Source of the DNA: Dyella caseinilytica
GTDB lineage: Bacteria > Pseudomonadota > Gammaproteobacteria > Xanthomonadales > Rhodanobacteraceae
Assembly: GCF_016865235.1 (NCBI RefSeq)
Contig: NZ_CP064030.1
Location: 3,162,001-3,226,000, forward strand
DNA length: 64,000 nucleotides
Reading direction: 5' to 3'
Of the stretch, positions 1-8,139 are shown one piece after another. Each line of letters opens with the position of its first letter. Position 1 is the stretch's first letter. Below the pieces are notes generated by a model. That model was given only the letters and a program-made list of their open reading frames with translations. It was not told the DNA's origin and did no database searches. A program made the position numbers and the translations under genes.

Positions 1-1132
1 CAAGACGCTCGGACTGATGCTTGCGCCGCGCAAGCCAAAGATACAGACCGCTGCCCAATATCACGATGGTGATCACGTCCAGCAGTGCCCAGAGGATTTT
101 CAGCGGCATGCCACCGTAATCGCCGAAGTGCAGCGGCCGCGAGACTTCCAGCAAACGCAGATACCACGGCATCCTGATGACTGCGCTTAGCTGACCGGTA
201 CTTGCATCGACCAGTACCGGTGTGAGCAGACGCGACGTGAGTGACGTGTCGCCCTTGGACCAGAACAGGTAATGGTACGGACTACCAAAAGGATTGCCTG
301 GATAAGCAATGCTGATGATGTTCATGCCCGGCACGGCATGCCGCGCGGTCTCTAACGCTGCCTGCACCGAAGGCAGGTCGCCTTGTTCCGGCATGGATCG
401 CCCGTGGTACGAAGCCAGCAGTGCTTTCACATCGGTGCGCTGCCACAACCCGAATAAAGGTGTGGACAGCTCATTCATGACGCCGGTTGCGCCGACCACG
501 AATGTCCATGCCATCACCACAATGCCCAGCATATTGTGCAGATCCAGCCACTTCACTCTGGCACTACGTTCATGGCGGACCGTTCCGAAGGGCAGCTTTT
601 TCATGAAGGGACCGTAGAGCACCACACCGGAAACGATGGCGATTACGAACAGAAGCGCCATCAAGCCAAGGAATAGCTCCCCAGGCAAGTCGAGAAACAG
701 ATCCTTGTGCAAGGCGAGCATGATGTCGATAAAGTCGTTGGGCTGTTCCGATTCCGGCAAGGATGTCTCCAGCACCTGCGCTGTGCGCGCATCGAAGCGA
801 ATGAAATGTATGGCGTCCGGATCGGCGCGCATGACTTCGAATGACGGAACCATCCATACCATCACCTGCGGTTCGTCATCGTCGATAAACACCGACGCGA
901 CGCTCTGGCCGGGATACATGGCGCGGGCCGCCGCGACCATGCGGTCGATGTTCGCAGTGGGCGTATCGGCGGGCAAAGCAACGTAATGATGCGGTTCCAG
1001 CCAATGATTGATCTCCTCGCGGAATACCAACGGCAAACCAGTAAGGCAGATCAGCAGCAGGAAAGCCGTGCAGATCAGGCTGGTCCACTTGTGGATGAGA
1101 TACCAGCGCTTGAGCTTGTGAGCGGCGATCAT
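1..1132 (-). CDS. PepSY-domain membrane protein, partial (runs off the left edge)
   Basis: The reading frame is open from an ATG at 1132 to the window edge, giving about 377 residues without a stop. An N-terminal membrane segment (about residues 15-35, with an IHKWTSL..LLLICLTGLPLVF pattern) is followed by a periplasmic PepSY-like stretch and two or three further hydrophobic segments near residues 200-240 and 355-375. This is the architecture of PepSY-associated TM proteins found next to siderophore receptors, several of which reduce ferric siderophores (family knowledge). It starts 5 bases after the TonB receptor stop on the same strand, so the two are almost certainly one iron-regulated operon. 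The C-terminus is outside the window. The ferric-reductase role is inferred from context. Confidence 0.85.
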   Translation of the reverse strand, partial: MIAAHKLKRWYLIHKWTSLICTAFLLLICLTGLPLVFREEINHWLEPHHYVALPADTPTANIDRMVAAARAMYPGQSVASVFIDDDEPQVMVWMVPSFEVMRADPDAIHFIRFDARTAQVLETSLPESEQPNDFIDIMLALHKDLFLDLPGELFLGLMALLFVIAIVSGVVLYGPFMKKLPFGTVRHERSARVKWLDLHNMLGIVVMAWTFVVGATGVMNELSTPLFGLWQRTDVKALLASYHGRSMPEQGDLPSVQAALETARHAVPGMNIISIAYPGNPFGSPYHYLFWSKGDTSLTSRLLTPVLVDASTGQLSAVIRMPWYLRLLEVSRPLHFGDYGGMPLKILWALLDVITIVILGSGLYLWLARRKHQSERL

Positions 1133-1137
1133 CGGGC

Positions 1138-3423
1138 TCACCAATCGTAGGTGGCGCTGGCGTAGATCGTGCGGCGCACACCGAAATTACACTGGGTGTC
1201 ACTGGTGCAACCCGACACGTAGTACTTATCCAGCAAATTGGCGATATTCAATTGCAGCTTCAGGCCATGCAAGGCCGGATCCATGGCACCGACGTCGTAA
1301 CGCACGGCCGCATCCAGCAAGGTAAAAGCCGGCACCTTGAACGAATTGACGTTATCGCCGTAGGTTGATCCCACATAACGCACGCCAGCGGAGAAACCCA
1401 GGCCATGCAGCAACGAGCTGTGCAGCGTGTAGTCGGCCCAAAGCGACGCAGACTGACGTGGAACGCCATACTGATACTTGCCTTGTACCGCAGCAGTCAC
1501 ACCATTCACACCAACACCGGTGAGATCCGATCGCACATAGCTGGAATCGGTAAAGGTGTAACTGGCGATCAGGTTCAAATTGTCGGTAAGGCTGGTGCGA
1601 TCGGATAACTCCACGCCACGCGAACGAATCTCGCCTACCTGCACAATAAAGCCGGGGTTTAGCGGATCCGTTTCCGGCACGTTCTGTTCGGTCAGGTTGT
1701 ACGCAGCGAGCGTCAACAAGCTGTTGCTGTTCACCGGCTGATATTTGAGACCCACTTCGTATTGCTGGCCGGTCGTCGGCACCGCAGCCGTACCGTTGGC
1801 GGTGATATCGCCAAATTGCGGCTGGAATGAGGTGGAATAGCTCGCATACGGCGCCAAGCCGTTGTCGAACAGATACACCACGCCGGTACGCCAGGTGAGT
1901 TTGTCATCGGGCTCGTTAGGCAGATTCAGCGATGCACTATTGCCGGTCTGCTTTTCGTCGACCCAGTCCTGACGCACGCCCAGCAGGAAACGCCAACGGC
2001 CCAGATTGATTTGGTCCTGCAGGTATATGCCCGTTTGCTTGGCCCAGTTCTTTTCCGTGGACAGCTCACTCGGATCCGGCCCCTGAATCGGCACGCCGTA
2101 CACCGGATTGAAGACATTGATCGGCGGCAGATTCATGTTGGCGCCCCATGCCCAGTCTTCGATCACATGGGAATACTGCACACCCATCAGCACCGTATTC
2201 TGCAAGGGCCCCAGGTCAAACTGCGCCTTGAGGCGGTTGTCTATGAGGAAGGAACGAGAACGCTCATCCCGGACCCAGGCGTAGCGATCAAGCGTTTCGT
2301 CATCTGGCTCCAGGCCCAGCGGCCAGATCATGTTGTCCTGGTTGCGGTTATCGGTGTAACGCAGGTTCTGTTGGAACTCCCAGATGTCGTTGAAGCGATG
2401 CTGAAACTGGTAACCGACCATGCTGATGCGCTGTTCGGTCCGGTTGAAGTTGGGATCGCCCGGACTGAAGCTGGAGGAAATCTTCCCCTTGGGATTCCAA
2501 AGCACGGTGCCAGACGCAGGCACCGAGGAATAATCCCCAATCGCGGGGTTATAGGTGTAGTTGGTAAGCAGCGTCAGGCTGGTGTTTTCATTCGGACGCC
2601 AGGTCACCGCCGGCGCAATAGCCAGGCGTTTGCGTTTGATCCACGACGTCTGCGTATCCTGCGTGGCGCCGACACCCGTCAGCCGATAAAGAAGCTGTCC
2701 ACTTTGATCGAGCGGCCCGCTGAAATCGAACCCGGCCTGGTAACGATCATAGTTGCCGATGCCGAAGGTGACTTCGTGCAAGGGCGTCGCCGTCGGCATC
2801 TTGCTGGTGATGTTGACGATGCCGCCAGGACTACCCTGCCCATAAAGCACCGATGCGGGGCCACTGAGAACCTCGACGCTTTGATAGAAATAAGGATCGA
2901 GCAGATCGTTGCTGGTGGCATCGTCCTGCAGGCCGTCCTGGTAGACCGCAGCGGTGAAACCGCGCAATTGCAGGCTGCTGCCACTCCAGAAGTTCGATGA
3001 CGTGCCCTGCGTTTCAGGTACGACACCGGGTGAGTAACGCAACGCCTCATTGAGACTCTGCGGTTGCTGGTCGTCCATCTGCTGACGCGTCACCACCGAG
3101 ATTGATTGCGGGGTTTCGATGATGGGGGTGTCGGTCTTGGTGGCAGCACCGTCGTTATCAGCAACATAACCGGTCGTACCTTGCGCGGTGACCGTGACAC
3201 CGGAAAGTGTCTTGGCGTGCGTACCGTTCTTGGCGGTATCGGTGGTGTCATCACCTTGGGGCGCGGTGCTGTCGTAAGCGACACCTTGCTGCGCTGCCAT
3301 GGCTGCAACAAGTGCAGCCGTAATCACACGTACGCGAGAGAGGTTGCGATGGGAGCACGACATTCGTGCAGCACGCGCACGAACGAAAGACGCAAAACGG
3401 CCGGACGGCAAAGCGTTGTTCAC
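1138..3423 (-). CDS. TonB-dependent siderophore receptor
   Basis: A 761-residue outer-membrane receptor. The N-terminus is basic, then hydrophobic (about residues 31-49), a signal peptide. A TonB-box-like stretch (TLSGVTVTA, about 72-80) leads into a plug domain with the siderophore-receptor pattern TPQSISVVTRQQMDDQ (about 104-119). The beta-barrel ends in an aromatic residue (YDW). The receptor imports a ferric siderophore using TonB energy; the ligand cannot be read from sequence. The GTG at 3423 has a GGGG stretch 9 bases upstream. An internal ATG at 3363 (MSCSHRN) would give a shorter signal peptide and is a possible alternative. A Fur-box-like sequence lies about 110 bases upstream and a PepSY membrane protein follows after 5 bases. 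Confidence 0.93.
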   Translation of the reverse strand: MNNALPSGRFASFVRARAARMSCSHRNLSRVRVITAALVAAMAAQQGVAYDSTAPQGDDTTDTAKNGTHAKTLSGVTVTAQGTTGYVADNDGAATKTDTPIIETPQSISVVTRQQMDDQQPQSLNEALRYSPGVVPETQGTSSNFWSGSSLQLRGFTAAVYQDGLQDDATSNDLLDPYFYQSVEVLSGPASVLYGQGSPGGIVNITSKMPTATPLHEVTFGIGNYDRYQAGFDFSGPLDQSGQLLYRLTGVGATQDTQTSWIKRKRLAIAPAVTWRPNENTSLTLLTNYTYNPAIGDYSSVPASGTVLWNPKGKISSSFSPGDPNFNRTEQRISMVGYQFQHRFNDIWEFQQNLRYTDNRNQDNMIWPLGLEPDDETLDRYAWVRDERSRSFLIDNRLKAQFDLGPLQNTVLMGVQYSHVIEDWAWGANMNLPPINVFNPVYGVPIQGPDPSELSTEKNWAKQTGIYLQDQINLGRWRFLLGVRQDWVDEKQTGNSASLNLPNEPDDKLTWRTGVVYLFDNGLAPYASYSTSFQPQFGDITANGTAAVPTTGQQYEVGLKYQPVNSNSLLTLAAYNLTEQNVPETDPLNPGFIVQVGEIRSRGVELSDRTSLTDNLNLIASYTFTDSSYVRSDLTGVGVNGVTAAVQGKYQYGVPRQSASLWADYTLHSSLLHGLGFSAGVRYVGSTYGDNVNSFKVPAFTLLDAAVRYDVGAMDPALHGLKLQLNIANLLDKYYVSGCTSDTQCNFGVRRTIYASATYDW

Positions 3424-3530
3424 AAGAGTAAGCCCCGTAGCGAGTCAGCACAGTCGCCCGCCGGATCGAAGCGATGCGATCCGATGTAGACGACGCAATC
3501 AGGCTGCTGGCGTCAGGCTGGCCACCCATT

Positions 3531-3549
3531 AATGAGAATAATTATTATT
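3531..3549 (-). promoter_or_regulatory. Fur box upstream of the siderophore receptor
   Basis: The AT-rich 19-mer AATGAGAATAATTATTATT matches the classical Fur consensus at 13 of 19 positions by eye, in an otherwise GC-rich region. It lies about 108 bases upstream of the receptor start and fits iron repression of the receptor-PepSY operon. Assignment rests on motif and context only. Confidence 0.75.
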
Positions 3550-3583
3550 AACAAATTCGAAATTTACAAGCGCTTGCGCCCGA

Positions 3584-4558
3584 TCAGTCGCTATCGAACG
3601 CACTCGATACATAACGCTTGCGATATTCGGCCGGGGTCACGCCTACGTGTTTGGCGAAGGCGCGTCGAAATGTGTCGACATTGCCAAATCCGCATTTGCC
3701 CGCCACCAGCTTGGGGGCGCCATGCCCTGATTCCAGCATGGTGCGTGCGGCGCTGATACGTGCTGCCTCCACCCACGCACCGGGTGTCGTACCGACTTCG
3801 GCATGAAACAAGCGCGCGAAGTGACGCGAACTCAGCCCCGCATGCTCGGCCAAGCTGCCGACGTTGTGATCAAGCTCCGGATGAGCCACCACCCAGCGCT
3901 GCACCTCCTGCAACACCGAACGTCCTGCGGGATGTGTCTCGCCCTTGCGGCTGAATTGCATTTGCCCACCAGGGCGCTTGAAGAACATCACCAACTGCCC
4001 GGCCACACGCATGGCAATTTCGCGACCAAGATCTTCCTCCACCAACGACAAGGCAAGATCAAGTCCCGCAGTGACGCCTGCGGCGGTCCTTAGTTTGCCG
4101 TCACGCACATAGAGCGCTTCGTCGTCCACGGTGGTGCCTGGATAGGCCTGTCTAAGCGCATCGGCTGCCGCCCAGTGCGTTGTGACGCACTTCCCTTTCA
4201 GCAGGCCGGTAGCAGCCAGCACAAAAGCACCTGTGCAGACCGAACCATAACGTCTGGCACGCGTTGCCGTGTTGCGCAGCCAGCTCAGGTTTGCGTTGGA
4301 AATGGGCAGTTCTGCTGCGTTAGGTGCGCCTGCAACGAGCAAGGTATCGACGCGCTCATCCGATTCGCCGGCGATGCGATCGGGCAACACACGCACGCCA
4401 GAAGAGCTCGCGATGGGCCCTCGTTGGCAGCCGATCACCTGCAAAGCGTAGACGGTCTTGCCCGCTTCGATATTGGCTTGCGCAAACACATCCAGCGGCC
4501 CTGACACGTCCAGCAGCTGCACGCCCGGCAAAGCCAGAATGGCGATGGTCTTGGCCAT
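3584..4558 (-). CDS. GlxA-family transcriptional regulator (DJ-1/PfpI domain plus AraC HTH)
   Basis: A 324-residue protein with an N-terminal DJ-1/PfpI-like fold (about residues 1-190) and a C-terminal AraC/XylS DNA-binding domain (about 215-315, with SSRHFARLFHAEVGTTPGAWVEAARISAARTML split over two helix-turn-helix units). Cys108 sits in the GSVCTGAF elbow, the position of the nucleophile in DJ-1 proteins. In regulators of this class the domain usually acts as a sensor rather than an enzyme. It is divergent from the HD-domain gene at 4681 with 122 bases between starts, so that gene is its likeliest target. The effector is unknown. Confidence 0.9.
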   Translation of the reverse strand: MAKTIAILALPGVQLLDVSGPLDVFAQANIEAGKTVYALQVIGCQRGPIASSSGVRVLPDRIAGESDERVDTLLVAGAPNAAELPISNANLSWLRNTATRARRYGSVCTGAFVLAATGLLKGKCVTTHWAAADALRQAYPGTTVDDEALYVRDGKLRTAAGVTAGLDLALSLVEEDLGREIAMRVAGQLVMFFKRPGGQMQFSRKGETHPAGRSVLQEVQRWVVAHPELDHNVGSLAEHAGLSSRHFARLFHAEVGTTPGAWVEAARISAARTMLESGHGAPKLVAGKCGFGNVDTFRRAFAKHVGVTPAEYRKRYVSSAFDSD

Positions 4559-4680
4559 ATCCGTTCATGTCCTCGGTGTCCGCTTAACGCGGATAATGGC
4601 AGTATATAACGCACTACGCCATTTGATGCCATGCCCTCCCCGTCCAACAATAACCACGACCCCGGACATTGGAGACACCC

Positions 4681-5322
4681 ATGGCACTGAATATCGATGG
4701 GATTACCATCCCTGACAGCCAGATCGCTCGCGAAATCACCGATCTGGTGCGCGATACCGAATCACCGCTCCTATTCCATCATTCCAGCCGCGTCTATTAT
4801 TTCGGCGCCCTGGCCGGCAAGCATCGTGGACTGCGCTTCGATCCGGAGCTGCTTTATGCCGGAGCCATGTTTCACGACATGGGCCTGACGCCGGAGTACA
4901 GCAGCGCAAATGAACGCTTCGAGGTGGATGGCGCCAATGCGGCGCGCGACTTTCTGCGTCGCCATGGCATCCATCAGAGCGACATCGACACGGTTTGGAC
5001 GGCCATTGCGCTGCACACCACGCCTGGCGTTCCCGAGCACATGCATCCGGTGGTTGCGCTGGTGACGGCCGGGGTGGAAATGGATGTGCTGGGTCTTACC
5101 TACAAACAGTACAGCACACAGGAGCGCGAGGCCGTCGTACATGCCCACCCACGCGGGGAGCATTTCAAGGAAGGCATTATCCAGTCGTTCTACGACGGCA
5201 TCCGGCATAAACCGGATACGACGTTCGGCAATGTGAAAGGCGATGTGATTGCCGATAAGCAGGCCGGCTTCAAACCCGGTAATTTCTGCAGCGTTATCCG
5301 CGGATCAGCGTGGCCGAACTGA
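4681..5322 (+). CDS. HD-domain hydrolase, cyanamide hydratase-like
   Basis: A 213-residue protein with an HD-superfamily metal site: His33/His34, the His65-Asp66 pair in AMFHDMGLT, and a downstream His112 in IALHTTPG. Length and the LFHHSSRVYYFGALAG opening resemble the small HD proteins related to cyanamide hydratase, but the substrate is unproven. The ATG at 4681 is chosen because GGAGA lies 5 bases upstream; an in-frame TTG at 4669 overlaps that ribosome site and is unlikely. It is divergent from a GlxA-type regulator, which suggests inducible metabolism or detoxification of a small nitrogen compound. That role is inference. Confidence 0.82.
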   Translation: MALNIDGITIPDSQIAREITDLVRDTESPLLFHHSSRVYYFGALAGKHRGLRFDPELLYAGAMFHDMGLTPEYSSANERFEVDGANAARDFLRRHGIHQSDIDTVWTAIALHTTPGVPEHMHPVVALVTAGVEMDVLGLTYKQYSTQEREAVVHAHPRGEHFKEGIIQSFYDGIRHKPDTTFGNVKGDVIADKQAGFKPGNFCSVIRGSAWPN

Positions 5323-5355
5323 TTCAACTATCGAGACTTGCTGCATTTGCTGCAC

Positions 5356-5388
5356 GAAAAAAACCGGCGCCCCTTCCAAAGCGCCGGC
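5356..5388 (-). terminator. Rho-independent terminator of the TonB receptor gene
   Basis: A 7-bp stem (CCGGCGC at 5364-5370 pairing with GCGCCGG at 5381-5387) is followed on the minus strand by a run of seven T (A-run 5357-5363 on plus). It lies 22 bases past the stop of the receptor gene. Confidence 0.85.
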
Positions 5389-5409
5389 GCAGCAAAACGA
5401 AACTCGGGA

Positions 5410-7851
5410 TCAGAAGATGGAAGCTCCGAAGGTGATCATGTAGGTGCGCGGCGCCAGCAAGCCGTAATAAGCCGTGCCGTAGTACAGGCCCGCATATTGC
5501 TTCGATCCCGCCTGGGCAAGCAGCGGCGCGGAGCTGACGTAGGTGTAGGCGTGCTTGTCAGTGAGATTGCTGACGTTGAGCTTCAGGTACGTTTTCTTCA
5601 GCCAGCCAAAATCACCGAAGTTATAGCCCGCGTTGAAGCTGAAGGTGGTGAAGCCGCCGACGCTGTCGGTGTTCATGTAGTCGCTGTACAGCGAGCCGGT
5701 GACACGGGCGCGCAGCGTGGCCCAGAAGTTCTGGTCCTTGTAGCTGATGCTGAGGTTACCCATGTTCTTGGGCGTATCGGGCATCATCTTGCCATCGGTG
5801 GGATAGATGCCATTGCCGCCTGCATCAATAGGACCCACGATCTTGGACTGCGTATAGGTGTAGGACGCATACGCCGTCCAGTTCGGTGCGAACTTATAGC
5901 TCGCTTCGCTGTTGAAGCCGCGCATGTGCATGCGTTGGACGGCGTTGTAATACGTCTGGCCATTGGCTTCGTCGTACGCGCTTTCCTGCTTGTTGTTGTA
6001 GTTGCTGTTATAGAGATCAGCGCTGGCCGAAATGGTGTCGCCAAAATAGCGATAGCCCAGGTCCGTATTCCAGGACGTTTCCGGTGCCTTCATATCCTGC
6101 CCGGCCAGTGCATTGAGCAAAGCCACGGTGTTGCTGGGCACGCGGAAGGTCTTGCCGGTGCCGATGAAGAACTGATTCTTTTCATCCAGCTGGAACTTGA
6201 TGCCGGCGGCGGGCAGGAACTTGTGCCAGTTGTTATCGATGACGGTAGAGGTCTGCTGCTTGGTGATCGAGCCGGAGGTAGAGCCCGGATAATCAAACAC
6301 GAAGCCGGAACGATTCGCCCACAGGTAGCTCAAGCCGGCCGTGAAGGTCCACTGATCGTTGGGCGTCCAGTTGTCGGTGACGAAGCCTTTCTTGATCTCG
6401 GTATTGGTGTATTCCCGGTAATACTGCATGGGATTACCGCTGGGATACAGCACGAAATCGGAACCCGCCCAGTAGTCAGCCGGTGTGCCGGTCTGGCCGT
6501 CGACCTTCAGATAGGAGCTGGATTGGGTCTTGCGCGAACGCTCGTACCACACGCCGTATTCCAGGCTGTTGTCGAGACCGAAATCCTGGTTGAAGGTGAA
6601 GACCACGCCTGGCCGGTAAGTGGTCGCGGCGGAATAGGAATACACCACGCCCTGCGCGTTGTTGACGACCTTGCCGTCGCCGGTGATGTCCTGATTGGTA
6701 TAGCCGTAGCGATTCTGGGTAGAAGTGCTTTCCGTCACCGTGCCCGCACCGCCGCCACCGCCATCGCCGTACCAGTAGTACGGAATCACTGACAGGTGCA
6801 GGTTGTCGCTGAGCGTGAACTCACCATCCAGACTGAACATGTAGCTTCTGAACGGATTGGTGCGCAAGCCGTAGTAGTAAGTGTTGTTGCTGATCGCGTT
6901 CTTCAGCGCGTTACCGGTCAGGCCGCTGGTGGGAATCCAGGTGGTGTTGTAGTCGGTGTAGTAACCGTTCTGCTGCACCTGCTGGCGCGACACCGTTTCG
7001 TAGCTGTAGTTGTGCAGGCGGCTGTATTGCAGCGAGGCGCTGATGGAGTTGTTGTCATTGATGGTCCACAACGACTTGCCGTCGACTTTGGTGACTTTCA
7101 TGTCGCCGCTGCCGCGCCATTTGTCCGCGCTGTTGTTGGAGAACGACACCCAGGAACGCACCGGACCGGTATCACCGGTGTTGAGGCGCACGAAGCTGCG
7201 GCGATAATCGCGGCTGCCAAAAGTCTGCGTCACATCCACGCCGGCGGTATGCGACGGGTTGATCGTCGCCCAGCCGATATGGCCGCCACTCGCGCCGGAG
7301 TCAGGCATATCCACATCGGGAATGCCCTGCAGCACCGTGATGTCACCCATGTTTTCCGAATCGCCGTATTCCGTGGCGTATACCGAATAGCTGCCGGTGT
7401 CGGTGATCGGCGCGCCGTTTACGGTCATGCCGATATCTGACGAATCGTAACCACGCATGCTGTAGTGGCCGTTGGCCAGGCCGGTAGGATCGTCAGTGGC
7501 AGCGTTGACACCGGGAATGGTATCGATCATCTGAGTGAAGTTGCTGCCCGGCGCAGCCTGCTCGATCGCTTCGCGCGTAATGGTGGATACGGCTTTCGGC
7601 GCGCTCTGCACCGACATCAGACCACCACCCAGCGAGAGCGATTGCGCAGTCACCTGTACGGAGCTGAGGCTTTGCACACGGCGCGTGTCGTTGGCCGTGG
7701 TGGTGTTGGACGTGCTCGACGCATCAACGCGCTGGTTCGTCTGCTCGGCGGGCTTCGCATCGCCTGTGGGTTGGGAGGTCTGGGCCAGCACCGCACCTGA
7801 AGCCATGCAACAGGCCAGCGTGATCGCCAGGGAAAGATGGGTTTGTTTCAT
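5410..7851 (-). CDS. TonB-dependent receptor, substrate unknown
   Basis: An 813-residue outer-membrane receptor with a clear signal peptide (residues 1-23, ending SGAVLAQ), a Gln/Thr/Asn-rich linker, and a plug domain (about 60-190) carrying APKAVSTITREAIEQ and YSMRGYDSSDIGMTVNG. The C-terminal beta-barrel ends in FGASIF with a terminal Phe. The barrel is rich in Tyr, Asn and Gly, as in the many Xanthomonadales TonB receptors for carbohydrates, metal complexes or organic acids. It is flanked by its own terminator at 5356-5388 and by another operon's terminator at 8078, so it appears monocistronic. I cannot name the ligand. No Fur box is visible upstream, which makes iron regulation less likely than for the receptor at 1138. 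Confidence 0.92.
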   Translation of the reverse strand: MKQTHLSLAITLACCMASGAVLAQTSQPTGDAKPAEQTNQRVDASSTSNTTTANDTRRVQSLSSVQVTAQSLSLGGGLMSVQSAPKAVSTITREAIEQAAPGSNFTQMIDTIPGVNAATDDPTGLANGHYSMRGYDSSDIGMTVNGAPITDTGSYSVYATEYGDSENMGDITVLQGIPDVDMPDSGASGGHIGWATINPSHTAGVDVTQTFGSRDYRRSFVRLNTGDTGPVRSWVSFSNNSADKWRGSGDMKVTKVDGKSLWTINDNNSISASLQYSRLHNYSYETVSRQQVQQNGYYTDYNTTWIPTSGLTGNALKNAISNNTYYYGLRTNPFRSYMFSLDGEFTLSDNLHLSVIPYYWYGDGGGGGAGTVTESTSTQNRYGYTNQDITGDGKVVNNAQGVVYSYSAATTYRPGVVFTFNQDFGLDNSLEYGVWYERSRKTQSSSYLKVDGQTGTPADYWAGSDFVLYPSGNPMQYYREYTNTEIKKGFVTDNWTPNDQWTFTAGLSYLWANRSGFVFDYPGSTSGSITKQQTSTVIDNNWHKFLPAAGIKFQLDEKNQFFIGTGKTFRVPSNTVALLNALAGQDMKAPETSWNTDLGYRYFGDTISASADLYNSNYNNKQESAYDEANGQTYYNAVQRMHMRGFNSEASYKFAPNWTAYASYTYTQSKIVGPIDAGGNGIYPTDGKMMPDTPKNMGNLSISYKDQNFWATLRARVTGSLYSDYMNTDSVGGFTTFSFNAGYNFGDFGWLKKTYLKLNVSNLTDKHAYTYVSSAPLLAQAGSKQYAGLYYGTAYYGLLAPRTYMITFGASIF

Positions 7852-7936
7852 CAGTTTGTAGCCCCTGCAATTCGTAAATAAATCGTTATTTGCTCGCTTA
7901 TCTGGCCTTCCACAGATTCGAGAGCCAAGCCGACCC

Positions 7937-7960
7937 CAAATCGCTGTTTTACAAGCGATT
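7937..7960. promoter_or_regulatory. Inverted repeat upstream of the TonB receptor gene
   Basis: Perfect 8-bp arms AAATCGCT (7937-7944) and AGCGATTT (7953-7960) are separated by 8 bases, about 86 bases upstream of the receptor start at 7851. A second, smaller repeat (AAATAA-ATCG-TTATTT) lies at 7876-7891. Both sit in an AT-rich intergenic stretch and could be operator sites or mRNA leader structure; the binding factor is unknown. Confidence 0.4.
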
Positions 7961-8042
7961 TTGTGTAATGCAGCTTGGGTTTCACGCCGCCGTTGGCGTA
8001 AGGCTCACGTAAGATATACGCAAAATATTACATTTTTCGTAC

Positions 8043-8064
8043 GAATTTGCGATAGATCACAAAC
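8043..8064 (-). promoter_or_regulatory. Possible CRP/Clp-type site
   Basis: On the minus strand TTTGTGATCTATCGCAAATT carries one perfect TGTGA half-site and a degenerate second half-site 6 bases away. It lies about 190 bases upstream of the receptor start at 7851, just past the alginate-lyase terminator. This is a weak candidate for control by a Crp-family (Clp-like) regulator. Confidence 0.3.
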
Positions 8065-8077
8065 TTTTCATCCGCGC

Positions 8078-8101
8078 AAAAAAAGCGCCCATGACGGGCG
8101 C
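8078..8101 (-). terminator. Rho-independent terminator after the alginate-lyase-like gene
   Basis: GCGCCC (8085-8090) pairs with GGGCGC (8096-8101) around a 5-base loop. On the minus strand the hairpin is followed by a run of seven T. It lies 39 bases past the stop of the gene at 8140. Confidence 0.85.
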
Positions 8102-8139
8102 CCTGACGAACCGATCTGATCGGCCGATCGCGGCCAGGA

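Noticed and set aside
2011..3000. A 329-residue open frame antisense to the siderophore receptor
   Set aside because: Shadow frame with the receptor codon bias on the opposite strand and no recognisable domain.
5338..6792. A 484-residue open frame antisense to the second TonB receptor
   Set aside because: It is the shadow of a high-GC gene on the other strand. Composition is repetitive (Val/Ala/Arg/Gly), with no domain and no ribosome site.
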